Shown: positions 1-13,800, counted from the stretch's first letter. The stretch is 64,000 bases of DNA from Fomes fomentarius (GCA_022606135.1 JABYQN010000009.1:1575001-1639000); one strand, 5' to 3'. Made by a program: numbers and translations. Notes: generated by a model from the sequence alone, not told the origin.

Positions 1-409
1 ACGACCGCGTCCTTCTCGGGCCAATATCCGATGAAATCTGATGATAGATGAGCCTGGCCGTCATTCAGAGGACAAACTGTTGTTGTCGCTTACACTGTTG
101 AATACCGTCACCATCTCCGCCTGTTTCGATGACCTGAAAGCCAGGGATGTGCTGACAGGATACTATGGATGATGTGAGCATCTGGATGGGGAGAATTAGT
201 AATTTGCACGTACCACACTTCCATTCCTGGACCTGTCGAAGGTCGCAGTATGTAGCCGATGCGAATAGCGCAAATGGCGCGAGCCCTGCGATGTCTGTGA
301 TAGATACCGGAGCGACTGTTCGAACCGGTATAAAGAAGCGATGAATGGTGCCTGCCCCCGTGGCGGCCAGCAATGTGGAATGAACCATGGTAGAGAGGAA
401 GGCCAGCAT
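1..409 (-). CDS. Class 3 (alpha/beta hydrolase) lipase, 5' part only
   Basis: Secreted triacylglycerol lipase/esterase of the fungal class 3 family. The gene runs off the left edge, so only the N-terminal part is present. From the ATG at 409 a hydrophobic leader is followed by a conserved block around 'IAGLAPFALFASATYC'. An intron follows, then 'CQHIPGFQVIETGGDGDGIQQ', another intron, and 'FIGYWPEKDAVV' at the edge. Each block matches the complete lipase at 26973-28259 (SCTACKAIPGFQ, GGDGNAIQQ, FVGYWPDQKAVVV), and both introns lie at the same sites and phases. The splice that restores the frame gives WKCVSCQHIPGFQ. The Ser-Asp-His triad would lie outside the window, so activity cannot be judged. 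Identity as a class 3 lipase rests on the complete paralogue. Confidence 0.8.
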
Positions 410-518
410 TGTAACAGAAGTCGGCCTGCAAGTCTACGTTGTGAATGGAATGACCACAGCTGGCGGGAGGGGGGAGAATGAAATGGCGAATTGAGTGAGG
501 GGTTTGTGTTTGCAGCGG

Positions 519-528
519 CATATATACT
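519..528 (-). promoter_or_regulatory. TATA box of the edge lipase gene
   Basis: Read on the minus strand this is AGTATATATG, about 110 nt upstream of the lipase ATG at 409. The identical 10-mer lies upstream of the second lipase (26842-26851), which supports it as a real core promoter element. Confidence 0.55.
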
Positions 529-1264
529 AACCTGGTCCCGTTGACTCCGTATGCTGTCACTCCAGTTGAATTCTTCTGCAAACGCCGATGGTATGTAGAG
601 CGAGGGTGCTATGCGCCGCTTGGCAGACGATTTCCGGCGAGCAGCGCGACTCCTCCACCGCCGCAGGCTACCTTCGGATGAAGCCTCCGGAGACCGCGAT
701 TCTGGGTGTGGGGAGGTAGTACCCCAGCCCCCGAGGTTTGGCATGTTAGCCCCATATTCGAGTGCATCCTAAAAAGGTCATCCGTACCATGTTTGGCGCG
801 GATTCCTGGACGATCGTATTCTTAGGGCCAGCTTACTGTAAGAGGGCGCCCGAGTAGGCCGACCGCACAGTACGCTGCGAAGCAAAAGCATAGTCAACCT
901 CCGCTGGATTACGGAGTGATCGTGAATCCCAGCCTAAGGCTCTGCTCGCCGCGGAGTACTTACTTGTTCAAGTGTAGTGATCGATCGAAGATTGCCGCAT
1001 ATGTACATCTGGGGTTACCCAGGACGCTCTGATTTTCAGTATGGAGCTCGTCGAGTACAACTCAACTCCGATTGAAAACGTCGCTGAATTATGACTACCG
1101 AAAAGATCCAGACGATATTGTCGGCGGCGTTGAGTATGCGACCAAACAAGACACAACATCGCATCGGCCAGCAAATCTCTCACACCGGCGCCTGTGTACT
1201 CCTCCGCCGACCAGCAGCAACAGCACCTCTCCCTGGGTGAGGTGGAAGGAGGAACTTTCAGAGG
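529..1264. other. Intergenic region between divergent lipase and CFT1 genes
   Basis: This stretch must carry the distal lipase promoter and the CFT1 promoter. I see no further gene, repeat or RNA gene in it. Open frames here are short and show no recognisable protein. Confidence 0.5.
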
Positions 1265-4200
1265 ATGCACGCTCTTCGACAGGAAATACTACCTCCGAGC
1301 GGCGTTGAATTTGCAACATGTCTCAAGTTCACACCGTCGACACTTTCCAACGGTCCTTCTTCCCAAAGTGGACGGACGCTGTTCAACGTCGTCGTGGCGC
1401 GCTCAAGTCTCCTCCGTATCTTCGAGGTTAGAGAAGAGCCAGCACCGGTGCATGCACAAAAGGAGGATGAGAAGCAGCGACGCGCAAGCGTTCGTAAGGG
1501 GACGGAGGCGGTCGAAGGGGAGGTTGAGATGGACGCGTCGGGGGAAGGATTCGTGAACGTGGGCTCGGTCAAGGTGAATACGATCTGGGTAACAGTTCAC
1601 TGTCGCGTTGTTGTGAACCACAATGCTATTTTCTTGTTACCCAACTCCCCAGCTGCGTGCATAATGCCAAGAGAGCATATTGCTGACCCGTATTCGTGTT
1701 TGCTGTTCTTAGTCTTCTGGTCAGAATGGTGTAGTCCATCCACCGACAATCACTCGCTTCTACCTTGTTCGTGAACATCGACTTCACGGGACCGTCACAG
1801 GGCTCGAGGCTGTCAGAACAGTACATTCTCTTGAGGACCAACTCGACCGCTTGTTGGTTTCTCTCAAGGATGCAAAGGTGAGCAGATATTCAACCTGTGT
1901 TGCGTACACTCTGAGCCACTCAACAAACGTTGTTCAACACCAGATTGCATTGCTGGAGTGGTCTGACCCTATACACGATGTTATAACCGTGTCGATCCAC
2001 ACATATGAGCGCGCACCACAACTGGTACGTTGGTCGTAGCATACAACGTAAGAATCACATACTCAAGTCTACCCAGATGGCCCTCGATGCTTCCCTCTTT
2101 CGCTCCGAGCTTCGGGTCGACCCACTCTCCCGATGTGCCGCCCTTTCCCTCCCCAAGGATTCCTTAGCTATCCTACCATTCTACCAGAGCCAAGCCGAGC
2201 TCGATCTTATGGAACACGAAACCAGTCAAGCTCGAGACGTCCCATACTCTCCAAGCTTCATTCTTGACCTAGCCAACGACGTCGACAAGCGCATACGCAA
2301 CGTCATCGACTTCGTCTTCCTGCCCGGTTTTCATAACCCCACCATTGCTGTGTTATGTCAGTACCAGCAGACATGGACAGGGTACGTTCTCACTTCTTCA
2401 CGACCAAGGAGCATACATACCGACTAATACATCTTTCTCAGGCGCTTGAAGGAGTTCAAGGACACCGTCGGTCTCTACATCTTTACCCTCGATCTCATCA
2501 CCAACAATTACCCGGTCATCACCGCTGTCGACGGATTACCATACGATTGCTTCACACTCACACCATGCTCCACCGCGACCGGGGGTGTAGTTATCCTTGC
2601 CAGCAACTCCATTCTCTTTGTCGACCAGTCTGGCCGTCGCGTCGTCCTTCCTGTCAACGGATGGCCAGCGAGAACGAGCGACCTGCCCATGCCGCAGCTC
2701 ACCCCCCCGGAGCAAACCCGTGACCTTCGCCTTGAAGGGAGCCGCTTCACCTTCGTAGACGAGCGCACCCTGTTCTTGTTCACGCCCGACGGCACTGTGT
2801 ACCCCATTGAGCTCATTCAAGACGGCAAGAACGTGTCCCGACTGGCCATGTCTTCCGCTCTCGCTCGCACAACAATCCCAGCCGTCGTGAAGAGGGTAGG
2901 AGATGACCATCTTTTGGTCGGGAGCATCGTTGGGCCTTCTGTGCTTCTGTGCACCGCGCGAGTGGAGGAAGAGATCGCCGAGGAAGACGTGGAGATGTCA
3001 GATGGGCCGGCTGCTGTCGTGGATACTTCGAATACCATGGACGTGGACGATGACGAAGGTGAGCCGATAGAAACGTCGCGCTGAGCTCGTTCTTGACATT
3101 GGTCAAAGATTTGTACGGACCATCTACTGATGCGGACAAACCCGCGACCAACGGTGCAACAAACGGTGTTGTCGACTCTGTTCGGAAGCGCACCGTGGTC
3201 CACCTCTCTCTGTGTGATGCGCTCCCGGCTCATGGGGCAATCGCAGACATGGCATTCGGTGCGGCGCGGAATGGCGTAGGTAGTGCAATCCAATACGAGT
3301 GCTGGTACTGACCAAGCATATAGGACCGACAAGTTCCCGAGCTCGTTGCCGCAACCGGTGCAGGCCACCTGGGCAGCCTCCATCTCTTCCAGGTACGACA
3401 CTCGCTCCGGTTTCAGCGCGCTATACTGACTTTGCGCGCAGAGGGATATGCCTACACGGTCGAAGCGCAAGCTGCACGCAATCGGGGGCGGTCGTGGGAT
3501 GTGGTCGTTGCCCATCCGACAGGCCGTCAAAGTGAGCGGCGGGGGGACGTTCGAGAAACCCGCGAATCCCTTCCACGCCGAGAACGACTCGGTCATCATC
3601 AGCACGGACGCAAATCCCTCGCCAGGGCTGTCGCGGATTGCGACCCGCTCGTCGCAGTCGGACATCACTATCACGACGCGAATACCGGGTGTGACTTTGG
3701 GCGCGGCTCCGTTCTTCCAGGGTACGGCCATTCTCCATGTCATGTTCAACGTTACGAATGTCATTAGGGTTCTTGAACCTGGTGAGTGAGTGTTCGCCTT
3801 CGGAAGGTGTTCTGCCCGCCGACGAGCTCTGTAGACGGAACGGAGCGACAGAGCATAAAAGATCTTGACGGGAACTCACCACGACCGCGCATCAAGTCAT
3901 GCAGCATCTGCGACCCCTTCATACTCATCATTCGCGAGGACGACACCATTGGGTTGTTCATAGGAGAAATCGAAAGAGGAAAGATTAGGAGAAAGGATAT
4001 GTCCCCCATGGGCGAAAAGGTAACTCGTTTTCGCCATGGTGGTCTGCTTGCTGCTAACTCATGGTGGCTAGACGTCGAAGTACCTCGCGGGCTACTTCTA
4101 CACAGACACGAGCGGCCTCTTTCAGACGTTTGTGAAGGAGGACGCCGCTGCAGAGACGACGTTGCAAGGCGCTATGAATGCAGGCCACAAGAGCCAGTGG

Positions 4201-7102
4201 TTGGTTCTTGTACGTCCGCAAGGTGTCGTTGAGGTGCGGATTCCTTGCACATATGCACTGCAACGTAACGGAGCTTGATGGACCCCCTGACAGATATGGA
4301 CGCTACCCAAGCTAACCCTGGCGTTTTCCACGACTCTCCTAGCCACACTCGATCCAGTGGCCGGCGACTCGCTGGATCCGCCCGCATTGTCGCTGCCGCA
4401 GGATCCGCCCAGAAAACCACAGGAACTGGACATTGACCAGATCGTCATAGCGCCTCTCGGAGAATCCCGGCCGCTTCCTCATCTAATGGTAAGTTACGTT
4501 GGAGCTCGCGGTGGCTACGATGGAGTATTAACAAGGATCCTCTCAGGTCTTCTTGCGCTCAGGTCAGCTGGCGATCTACGAAGCCGTTGCCACGGCGCCT
4601 CCGACAGACCCTTTGCCCTCTACCCGATCCTCGACGCTTCTTGTCAAGTTCGTCAAGGTCGTGTCCAGGGCCTCTGACATCCAACACGTTGAGGAGGAGC
4701 AAAAGTCAGTTCTCGCCGAGCAGAAGCGCATCTCCCGCCTACTGCTCCCATTCGTGACCTCTCCTGCGCCGGGCCAGACATATTCTGGTGTGTTCTTCAC
4801 GGGCGATCGACCATGCTGGATTGTCGCCACGGACAAGGGCGGCGTGCGCGTCTTCCCCTCTGGCCACAACGTCGTGCACGCATTCACGACATGCTCGCTG
4901 TGGGAGTCGAGGGGAGACTTCCTGCTGTACTCCGAAGAGGTACGTGCCTGTTGTTGGAGCTGCAGTGGGTGGCATAGGCGTTAGGTGTATTGCATATTGC
5001 CACACAAAAACTGATCGTGTGACACGCCCAGGGCCCCAGTCTGGTGGAATGGATGCCTGACGTCCAGCTGGACGCCCATCTGCCCTCGCGCTCCGTCCCA
5101 CGTTCGCGGCCATACTCGAGCATCGTGTTTGATGTCTCGACTTCATTGATCGTGGCGGCCTCGTCGCTCATGAACCGGTTCGCGTCATATGACGAAGATG
5201 GGAACATCGTCTGGGAGCCTGATAGTAAGCTTATAAACCCGTTCGCTATCTTGTCTACGCATCCGTGTCGCTCATGGGTCCCGTTATCGCCCCTTACCTC
5301 AGGTCCTAACATCTCTTTCCCGCACTGCGAAACCTCGACGCTGGAGCTGATATCGCCTGATGGCTGGATCACGATGGATGGGTACGTCTCTCATTCGCTA
5401 GTTTGGTCAGGCGATAGGAGATGCTGATGTGAAGGACTGATGATGGGCCACCTAGATTCGAGTTCGCGGCAAACGAGTTGGTGAACTGCGTCGCGTCTGT
5501 GCCGCTTGAGACGGTGAGCACCGAGTCTGGGATGAAGGACTACATCGTGGTCGGCACCACGATCAATCGAGGCGAGGATCTCGCAGTCAAGGGCGCGGTG
5601 AGCATGAATTGCACTGCTATGCATATATCCAATGAAGACCCAGGCTGAGCTCGGACATGACATGTCATGACATTTTTGCTAGGTGTACATCTTCGAGATC
5701 GTCGAGGTCATCTCGGACGCGAGCACGAACGTGAAGCGTTGGTGGAGGCTCAAGCTGCTCTGTCGTGACGACGCAAAGGGCCCCGTAACCTTCCTCTGCG
5801 GCATAAATGGCTACCTCGTCTCGTCCATGGGCCAAAAGGTGCGTTGGGAACAGTTGTGATTGTACCTTCATACGTCCTTCCCGCCGGCCTCTCTGATGCC
5901 GTGCTGTGGTGCTGTGTGTGGGTACTGACTGCGCGCTGTGCAGATCATCGTGCGCGCGTTCGAACTGGACGAACGGCTAGTCGGCGTAGCATTCCTCGAC
6001 GTCGGCGTGTACGTGACGTCCCTCCGGGCAGTCAAGAACCTGCTCGTGATTGGGGACGCAGTCAAGAGCGTGTGGTTTGTGGCGTTCCAGGTCGGTTAGA
6101 CCTCTGTGCTGCAGCATTTTGCTGCTGTGAATTGTCTGCTGACCGACGATGATGCCGTGATGTGTGACTGTGCAATGCAGGAGGACCCGTACAAGCTCGT
6201 GGTCCTCGGCAAGGACCCGTATCACTGCTGCATCACAAGGGCCGACCTCTTCTTCGCCGACGGCCATTTGTCACTCGTGACCTGTGACGAGGAGGGGATT
6301 GTCAGGATATACGTGTATGATCCTCATGGTGCGTCCACTTCCCACTATCCCACTGTCCCCCGTCCTCTCGTGGGCCTCGGAGTAGCGCGTGGCGAACGGG
6401 ACACGGGAAACGGGGCCGGAGCCGACTTCGAACACACCTAAACTAAAACTTAAAACACAACTCTAGACCCGGAGTCGAACAGCGGGCAACACCTGCATCG
6501 CCGCACCGAGTTCCACGGCCAGACCGAGTACCGGAGCTCGCTGCTCGTGGCGCGCAGACCGAAGAACGGGGACCCAGAGATCCCACAGGCTCGGCTTGTG
6601 TGCGGTACGCAGTCTGCGGCTCGAGATGGGGTTGTTTTCTGGTGTTTTGATGACATTTGGTTGTGTACGCAGGTTCCGTCGACGGCTCGTTGACAACGTT
6701 GACCTATGTGGATGAGGCTGCGTTCAAGCGGATGCACCTCCTGCAAGGCCAGCTGATCCGCACTGTGCAGCATGTGGCGGCTCTTAACCCCAAGGCATTC
6801 CGGTGGGTGGTCCTTCGCTCGCTCTCTTACCTCACCCTTCTTCCCCGCTTCCACGCTTCCAATTTTCCACGCCGTATCGGTATCTGCGCGCACGGGGTGG
6901 TGACTGATCGATGGACTCGGAACACAGCATGGTGCGGAACGAGTATGTCTCGAGGTCTTTGACAAGAGGCATCCTGGACGGAAACCTGCTGGCGACATTT
7001 GAGGAACTGCCTATCGCTCGCCAAAACGAAGTGACGCGCCAGATTGGCACTGACCGCGCGACCGTGCTCAAGGACTGGGTCGGCCTCGTCGGCGCATGGT
7101 GA
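1265..7102 (+). CDS. CFT1: Cleavage and polyadenylation specificity factor subunit 1 (CPSF160/CFT1)
   Basis: Large beta-propeller scaffold of the nuclear mRNA 3'-end cleavage/polyadenylation factor. The start at 1265 gives 'MHALRQEILPPSGVEFA', which fits the conserved CPSF1 N-terminus (MYAVYKQAHPPTGLEF in human). Family landmarks follow in order: 'NVVVARSSLLRIFEV', 'LLVSLKDAKIALLEWSDP', 'RVDPLSRCAALSLPKDSLAILPF', 'VFLPGFHNPTIAVL', 'VPELVAATGAGHLGSL' and 'SICDPFILIIREDDTIGLF'. The CPSF_A C-terminal region ends in 'VTRQIGTDRATVLKDWVGLVGAW'. An acidic loop (about 2980-3057) sits between propeller domains. The gene has many short introns. Each junction I joined through the first half restores the frame; for example GAA-G|gtgagc to ..aag|AT-TTG gives 'EDLYGPS'. 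The exact number of 3' exons was not resolved. Confidence 0.95.
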
Positions 7103-8057
7103 TCCTTGGTCTTTGGTGATAATGTTTCGCTTACCCGCACAAGGAGCCGGTATCGTGTCGTGTGTAGTGTACATACGCTTCTAGTACAAGATAGGCGGCG
7201 GTTCTGTAGCTATTAGAGTACCCTGCTACTTATCATGTTACACTGACCTACGCGCGCAGCGCGGGATAGAGATACAGGAGGCGAACGGAGCGTCTTCCGC
7301 ATGTCATCGTCCCCGAGCGCTTGTGTGTGCGTCTTTCCTAGGCCTCCGGATCAGACTCGCACTCATACTCATGCATTCATGCACGACCGAGGTGACCTCA
7401 TGTCCTCTTCGTGCTACTGTGCATCGAAATCCCCCCCTTTGCCGTGGACCGCGATGCGACTGTTGGTAGGTCCGCGGGTGAGAACATTGACAGCGTGATG
7501 GACTGGATAGAGAACCAACCCTAGCTGCAGATCGTCAGAACCTATTCTAGCTGCAGCATTCGGATTCGATTCCCGCATTCATACATCAGTACGCGGTGAG
7601 TTATTTCTGCACCATCGTCACCTGCAGGACTGTGCTCATAATGATGTATTGCGAAGATTGCGGTCGGAGGAGCACTGGGACTGGACTCTCGACCCGCGCC
7701 CTATCTCGCACTTCACACATATGAAAGTCCGATCTGCTGGCCATGGCCACTGCGCGTATGCAGCCGGGCTTGCGGGAGCGTGGTAGGGGTGGTGCGAATT
7801 GCTTACACGCGTATGGTCTGCCAAATGGAACACTCGTGTATGTGAACATGCATCCCCGTTCACAGCGGGCCTCCCTGATCGTCTAGACGGTGTGTATAAG
7901 TGTGCACTGCGTCTTCTGCGCTCGCCCCCGCTCTGCCACTGCCAGCTCATCACGGCACTTACGGTTTATACCGTCCTCGGTGCTTCCCTACTGTTCATTC
8001 GTTATTACGGCCCCTGGTATACTATCATACCAAAGCCTCCCTTCACCGTCATTCGTG
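7103..8057 (+). other. Intergenic, CFT1 3' flank and promoter of the Ser/Pro-rich gene
   Basis: No coding region, RNA gene or repeat is recognisable. Reading frames here are short and in conflicting frames. The right part must hold the promoter of the gene starting at 8058. Confidence 0.5.
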
Positions 8058-10355
8058 ATGCTCTCGTCGTTCGGGTTCGACTCCAAGGCCGCCAGCCGCA
8101 ACCTCAATAGCCTCAGTTCTTCCAGGGTGGGTCCGAGTTGCCTGCTGTCTCCGTATAGCGTCGCGTTCTGACGAGAGGGTTCGTGTTTTGTCTTTGCAGT
8201 TCATGCCTAGCGTACCCCGCGGCTTCTCGGTCCACGTCTTCAAGAACGCCTCGATGCCCGCTCACCCGCCGCAGCCCCCAATGCCCCCCATCGCTGTTCC
8301 CCCACCGAAGTTTGAAACGATCCCTGCCCGACCGTCGACCGGCGGGCAGTGGAACAGGCAGCCGGCCTACCATCCGTCGCACAATGACGCCACGGAGACT
8401 CAGACTCGAAAGCAGCCGGCGGTGGCTGCGCCCGCTCCCCCGCCGTCTTCGCAAGAGCACCGCCTGGTGCACATACCCGCGGCCAACCGCGACCATACCG
8501 TTAACCACGCACGACCATTAGAGAAGTACTCCAAGTCTTCGAAGAGCTACGGCATATACCCGAGCCTGACGAGCGACATCTACATCTACGAGCGCTCCAT
8601 CTCGTCTGTCTCACTGGATGATGACTTGGCGAGTTCTCCTTATTCCGACGACTCTTCGAACAGCTCCGACTCCGATCTCCTCTACAGCAACACCGCCACC
8701 AATGCGCTGGCCCATCTCGACACTTCCTCGACGCGGGCGAGCAGCAGCACAGAGACGCTTGAGAGCACTTTGACAGCCCCTCGTCTGCTTCCCAATGCAC
8801 TCTCCTCTCGTCAGCCACCACCTCCCCTTCCCCTCCTCGCCCCGCCCCGCCCGCCGTCGACGCGCCCGGCACAAGAGATCTCCGCACCACCGTCCGCCCG
8901 GTCGGCTCCCCCGCACTCTCTCACACGCGCGCCGGACGGGCACCTACAAAGAACGATCTCCATCTCGCACGCCGCTGCCGTGCCCCCCATCCAGCTTGCT
9001 TCCGCCCCTCTCGACGTCGCGTCGGACAGCGACAGCGAGACTGTCATCTCTGAGACCCACGCGAACGACATGGTCGTCGACATGCTTGGTGCGCAGTGGC
9101 TTCCGTCGCAAGCCTACTCTTCCTCGTCGTACACGACACCACCACGCTCACGCCGCGACTCGGACGCACGTGTGCCCTCGAGCATGCACAGGCGCGAGCC
9201 CTCCGCGCAGCCAGCACCCGTCTCCAGAGACCCGAGAGACGTCCCTGTATCGCGCCCGACGCAATACCAGCGGCGCACAGACAGCGACGAGGTTGTGCAC
9301 CCGCGCGCGCCCCCGGGGCTTGCTGGGAACGCGACCGTCGTTGCCACGGCGGCTGATGGCAGCAGCGGAGGCCGCGGGATGAGGGACGTCCAGAACGCGT
9401 CAACATCGTCCGCGAACAACATTTCCCCGGCTTCTCGGTTGCCTACATCAGCTCCGCCCTTGGCGCGCACTCCGACCTCCCGTCCGCCCCCGCCGCAGCC
9501 CTCCGGCCCGCAGGCCAGGCACCCAGACATGGGCTCCTCTTTCCACATCCCACCACCATCCTACCCGCCCGCGCCCTCAGCGAGCGCGAACGCGTATTCG
9601 TCCTCGTGCCGCGATGCGCGTACGCCCTCGCCGCAACACAGCCCGACGAATTCTTCGCCGACAAATGTCAGTTTCACCTCCGGTGCGGCTGCGCAGAACA
9701 TGAACGCTTCCTCGCAAAGTAGCCCCATAACAGCCACCTCTGCCAACGCCATTCCCAACGCGATTTCCAATGCCGTGGGCAGCGCAGGCGCAGGCGCGCT
9801 CGTCGTCGCGGCAGCGGCTGCGAAACGCAGCGTCCGATGGACAGAAAACCTCGTCTGTCCGTCGCCTGTCCCCGTGGAGAACCGTAGGAAGGGATGGTTC
9901 AACCGCCGAGGGTGAGTGTCTTCTCCAAGTTCTCTGTCCTGGTCGTGTGAGCATCGCGCATCACGAGAGTGCCCTCCCGCCTAATGCTTCCGTCAATCTT
10001 CTACCCTATCTCCCCGTTCACTCGTTTTCTTGCCCATTGCTCATTGTGCGCGTGTTTTCCTTGTCTTCGTCAGGGAACAGCTGTGGACGAACGACGGCCA
10101 GTTCAAACTCCCCGAGCCGGGCCAAGAGTACCCGCCCGACCTTGCTGTGAGTATCTTGCGCTTGATTGACTCGGTGTCGCCGAGCGGGTACTGATGGTAG
10201 CTTGATAATGCGAACAGCACTACCCCGAGCCCAACTCAGGCTGGATGAACGAGGAGGGCGTCCGGATCGACATGCAGCACCGACTCATTCCCAAGCAGCC
10301 CCTCCGCCCCGCGCTCAAACGCTCCAAGCCGCTCAATGTAAACGGCGCACAGTAA
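8058..10355 (+). CDS. Ser/Pro-rich low-complexity protein of unknown function
   Basis: I do not recognise this protein. Four exons are supported: 8058-8126, 8200-9911, 10074-10146 and 10218-10355. All joins keep the frame: 'NSLSSSR|FMPSVPRGFSVHVFKN', 'NRRG|EQLWTNDGQFKLPEPG' and 'PDLA|HYPEPNSGW'. The long second exon is dominated by Ser, Pro, Ala and Thr, with a short acidic Ser run ('DDSSNSSDSDLL') and poly-Ala near its end, so most of the chain is probably disordered. The ends look more constrained: a short N-terminal block around GFSVHVFKN and a C-terminal Trp/Pro-containing tail ending 'RPALKRSKPLNVNGAQ'. The small conserved-looking C-terminal exons argue for a real gene rather than a chance frame. 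It may be a regulatory or scaffold protein, but no function is supported. Confidence 0.75.
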
Positions 10356-10834
10356 TCGCCATTTCGCCACTCTTCGCACATCAGCCTCCCTCCCCCGTTC
10401 CCCTATCTTTATTCGTCAGAGGAGCCTAATGCCCTCAGATTTATCCCTATCCTTATCCCCCCTGTGCTGCACGACCCATCCACGATATGCCATGACCGCG
10501 ACGACGACGACGACTCGACTCATTTCGGAGTGGTGGTAATTGTGATGGTGGGCAACGAAGGTGAACGCGATATGATATGTTACATGCTATGACGACATTT
10601 GCTGCGAGGACGCGGCCCCTCTGCAGCTATACGTCGTTGTTGTAATGCCGACGCCGCACTGCAGCCGGCGAGGAAAAGTGTAAGTTATGCCATGTAGTAC
10701 TATTGCTATGTAAGATACACATGATATCACAATGCTATGATACAGCTTTCCGTCCGATTCTACGATACATGGTTTTCGCGGCCAGCAGTACAGCAATCAT
10801 CAGCACAGAGTACAGTAGTGCGCACACAACAGGT
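10356..10834. other. Convergent intergenic spacer
   Basis: Spacer between the 3' ends of the Ser/Pro-rich gene (+) and the RecQ gene (-). It must contain both poly(A) regions. No other feature is seen. Confidence 0.5.
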
Positions 10835-13800
10835 CTAGTCAGAGTCAGAGATCTCTATGACCTCCTTGTCCGGAGGAGTCTTGCTCGAGCTCGTGGATGC
10901 CGCTAGAGGGGCGCGAGAGGACGACGGGAGGCTCTGGCGCGCACGCTTGAGCACAGGCTCTGGGTCCTTCGGTTTCGACACGCGCCCCGAGTCCCGTCCC
11001 CGTCCCCGTCCTCGTCCCATTAAGCTCGTCTGCCACTCCATATCGCTGTCGCTTATCGACTCGACGTCCTCGTCTTCCGAGGCCATGAAGCCCGCCATCT
11101 CCCAGCGCCATGCCGCTTCGTCGTCAGGCCCTTCGTCCTCGTCCTCACCCTCGTCCTTGGTGCGAAGTGAGCTGCCCGAGCTCTCCACGCTTGCCTCGCG
11201 CTTCCTCTTGCCGCGTGACTTGCTTGCAGACGCGGAGGCCGAGTTGGAAGTGCCACCTCCCGTGCGGGGCGTGGCCTTCTCTCTCCCCTTCCCCTTCTCC
11301 TTCTCCTTCCCCTTCTCGTTCTCGCTCTTCTTCGACGCAGACACCGAGGTGCCACCCGCAGGGGCCTTCCGGGCCTTCGTAGCCCTTTCCTTTTTGACGA
11401 ACGCGCAGTCAAAGACCGGCCCCTTGCCCTGCTCGATGGCGGCCCGGGTGTGCCGCGTGAACCGGCTTGCGAGCCCGGATGGCTTGAGGTAAACGTTCAC
11501 GGCGTAGGCCGTGGGCGAGAACGAGAGCGCGAGGTAGCCCTCGACGACCAGGCGTACGCAGAGGGCTTCCGTTTGCTGAAAGGTTCGAGTACCGTCATGG
11601 TGGTCAGCTTCATGAATGTATGTAGATGTTGCAGATGAGCAGACTGCGAGAGAGGCGTACCTCTCGAGAGAGCTCGACCTTCCCTCCAGCAGCCTCATTG
11701 ACGTCGACGGATGCTTTCTCCTTCGCCTTGCCCTTGCCCTTGCCCCTGCCCGTGCCCCCTGCGTCCTTGCTCGCCCCTCCCCCTCCCCCTCCACCCAATC
11801 CGCGCGCGAGGTCGCACAGCTGTGCCATGGTCACCTCCTTCCCTGCCGCCTCCGCAACGCGGAGGATCTGCCACGCAGCGACACGCGTCTGTGTACCAGG
11901 GGACTCGAGAGTTTCTGGCGGACGCGTGCAGTTGTCGCAGTGCCCGCAGCGGGCGAGGGTGTCTTCTTCGGCGGTCGCCCAGGAGCTGAAAGAGAGCTTG
12001 GAGGATTTGTTGAAGTAGCTGCAGTGTCAGATGTGAAGTAAGAAATGCTGAATGAGGAAAACTCTAAGAGGGCAGAAGCCAGGACGTACTTGGCAAAGAG
12101 GATTTTTCGACACTCTTGCACGTCGCTTGCGAACGCGAGCATGGCAAGGGCTGCGAGCAGCGGGAGTTGCGTTATTTCCGAAACATCACACAAAAATAGA
12201 ATGCGATAGAACCTTTGTCCATACCACCGCGTTCTCCGTAAGTGAGCGCTGCGATGCGCGTTGCATCCTGAGGACGGTAGTAGAGAACGCAATCGGCATC
12301 TTTACCATCTCGCCCTGCACGTCCTGACTCTTGATAGAAACCATCCAGTGATTTCTACGCACGTGGGTCAGTGTAACCTTCTTACAGAACAACATAGCAC
12401 TGAAGAGGTACCGAAAGCTACACAGGCAAGGTGTAACGTCAGTGCGATATGCGAGGTGCGGGGATGACGGATACGCACGCTATGATGAATGACGAACCGC
12501 ACGTCGCCCTTGTCGATACCCAGACCAAAGGCTAGAAAAACTGTCAGACACCCGCCCACATCTGTATCTGCCAGATACAGGGACGCAAACTGCCTACCGA
12601 TCGTGGCGCAGACGACCTTGACTTTGCCGTCACGCCATTGCCTATGAAGGTTCTCCTTCCGGGCGTCCGGGACGTCAGAGTGATACACCCCGGTCTTGAT
12701 CTTGCCGTCACTGAGCGTGTTCAGGGACTCGGCGACGTTGTCGGCGTCCTTCTTAGTCAGACAGTAGACGATACCTGTGTCGCGCGGGTGATTCTCGAGA
12801 ATGTAGTTCATCATCGCCTTGAGACTGTCGTTGCTCCCCGAGGCCTTTGGCAGGACGTGGTAGTGCAAATTCTTCCTATAGAGCGACGTAGAGAACAGAA
12901 CGGTTCCTTCCAGCGTTGCAGCTAGAGTATATAATGATTGGGTGAACACGGTAGAATCAGTGAGGGCGAGAGATTACCTGAAGCCATGGTCAATGCCGGC
13001 ATGCGAAGAGTGCTGAGCAGATCTGCTAGGACAGCCGCGGGACATGTTGCGGAGAGCGCGAGGATAGGCACCTTCGGAAACATCTGCCGAAGGGCAGAAA
13101 GTTTTTGGTAATCTGGACTAGGCGAGAGTCAGTGCGATGCCACACGAAGCTCGCGGCCAGTCGAAGTACCGAAAGTCATGGCCCTGCGATGAAACACAGT
13201 GCGCTTCATCTATGACGAAGCGGGCTTCCAAGACCGTCAGTATTGTGCCGTGCTTCAGGGGGGAAAGTGGGACAGTCACCAAGTTTGTTTACACGGTACA
13301 ACTTGTCGAGGGCAGACTTGAACTTTTTGCTGTTTGCGATCTTCTCGGGCTAGGATGCGACAATGATGAGTCTGCACGTTGTTGCGACCTTTCGAGAGGT
13401 TGTTCACGAACTGTGACGTAGCATAGCTTGATGTCAGGCGAGCTCTGCGCGCCCGAAGCCATAGCTTGGAGGCGTTTGTATATTCGGTCACTCTCCTCCC
13501 TCGATGTCGCACCTGTGAGCATGACAGCATCCACTACATGATGCAGTGTTAGTCGTGGGTATAACTACTGAGAAATAGCGAAATTTCACCTCCAGCCTCG
13601 TGTAGATGCATGATTTGATCTGATATGAGCGCAAGGAGAGGTGATATAACCAAGCTACACCCGTCGACCATGAGAGCAGGTAGTTGATATCCCAGAGATT
13701 TCCCACCACCTGTGTTGCTTCGTTGTGTGAGAGATATGTACCACAGAGGGCGCGCATACCTGTTGGCATGATAGCGACAATGTCCCGTCCGTCCATGCTT

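Noticed and set aside
2817..3764. 315-aa open frame on the minus strand
   Set aside because: It lies opposite CFT1 exons that match CPSF1, and its translation has no domain-like pattern.
8501..9954. Several overlapping minus-strand frames
   Set aside because: They mirror the Ser/Pro-rich gene on the other strand, where GC-rich low-complexity DNA keeps antisense frames open.
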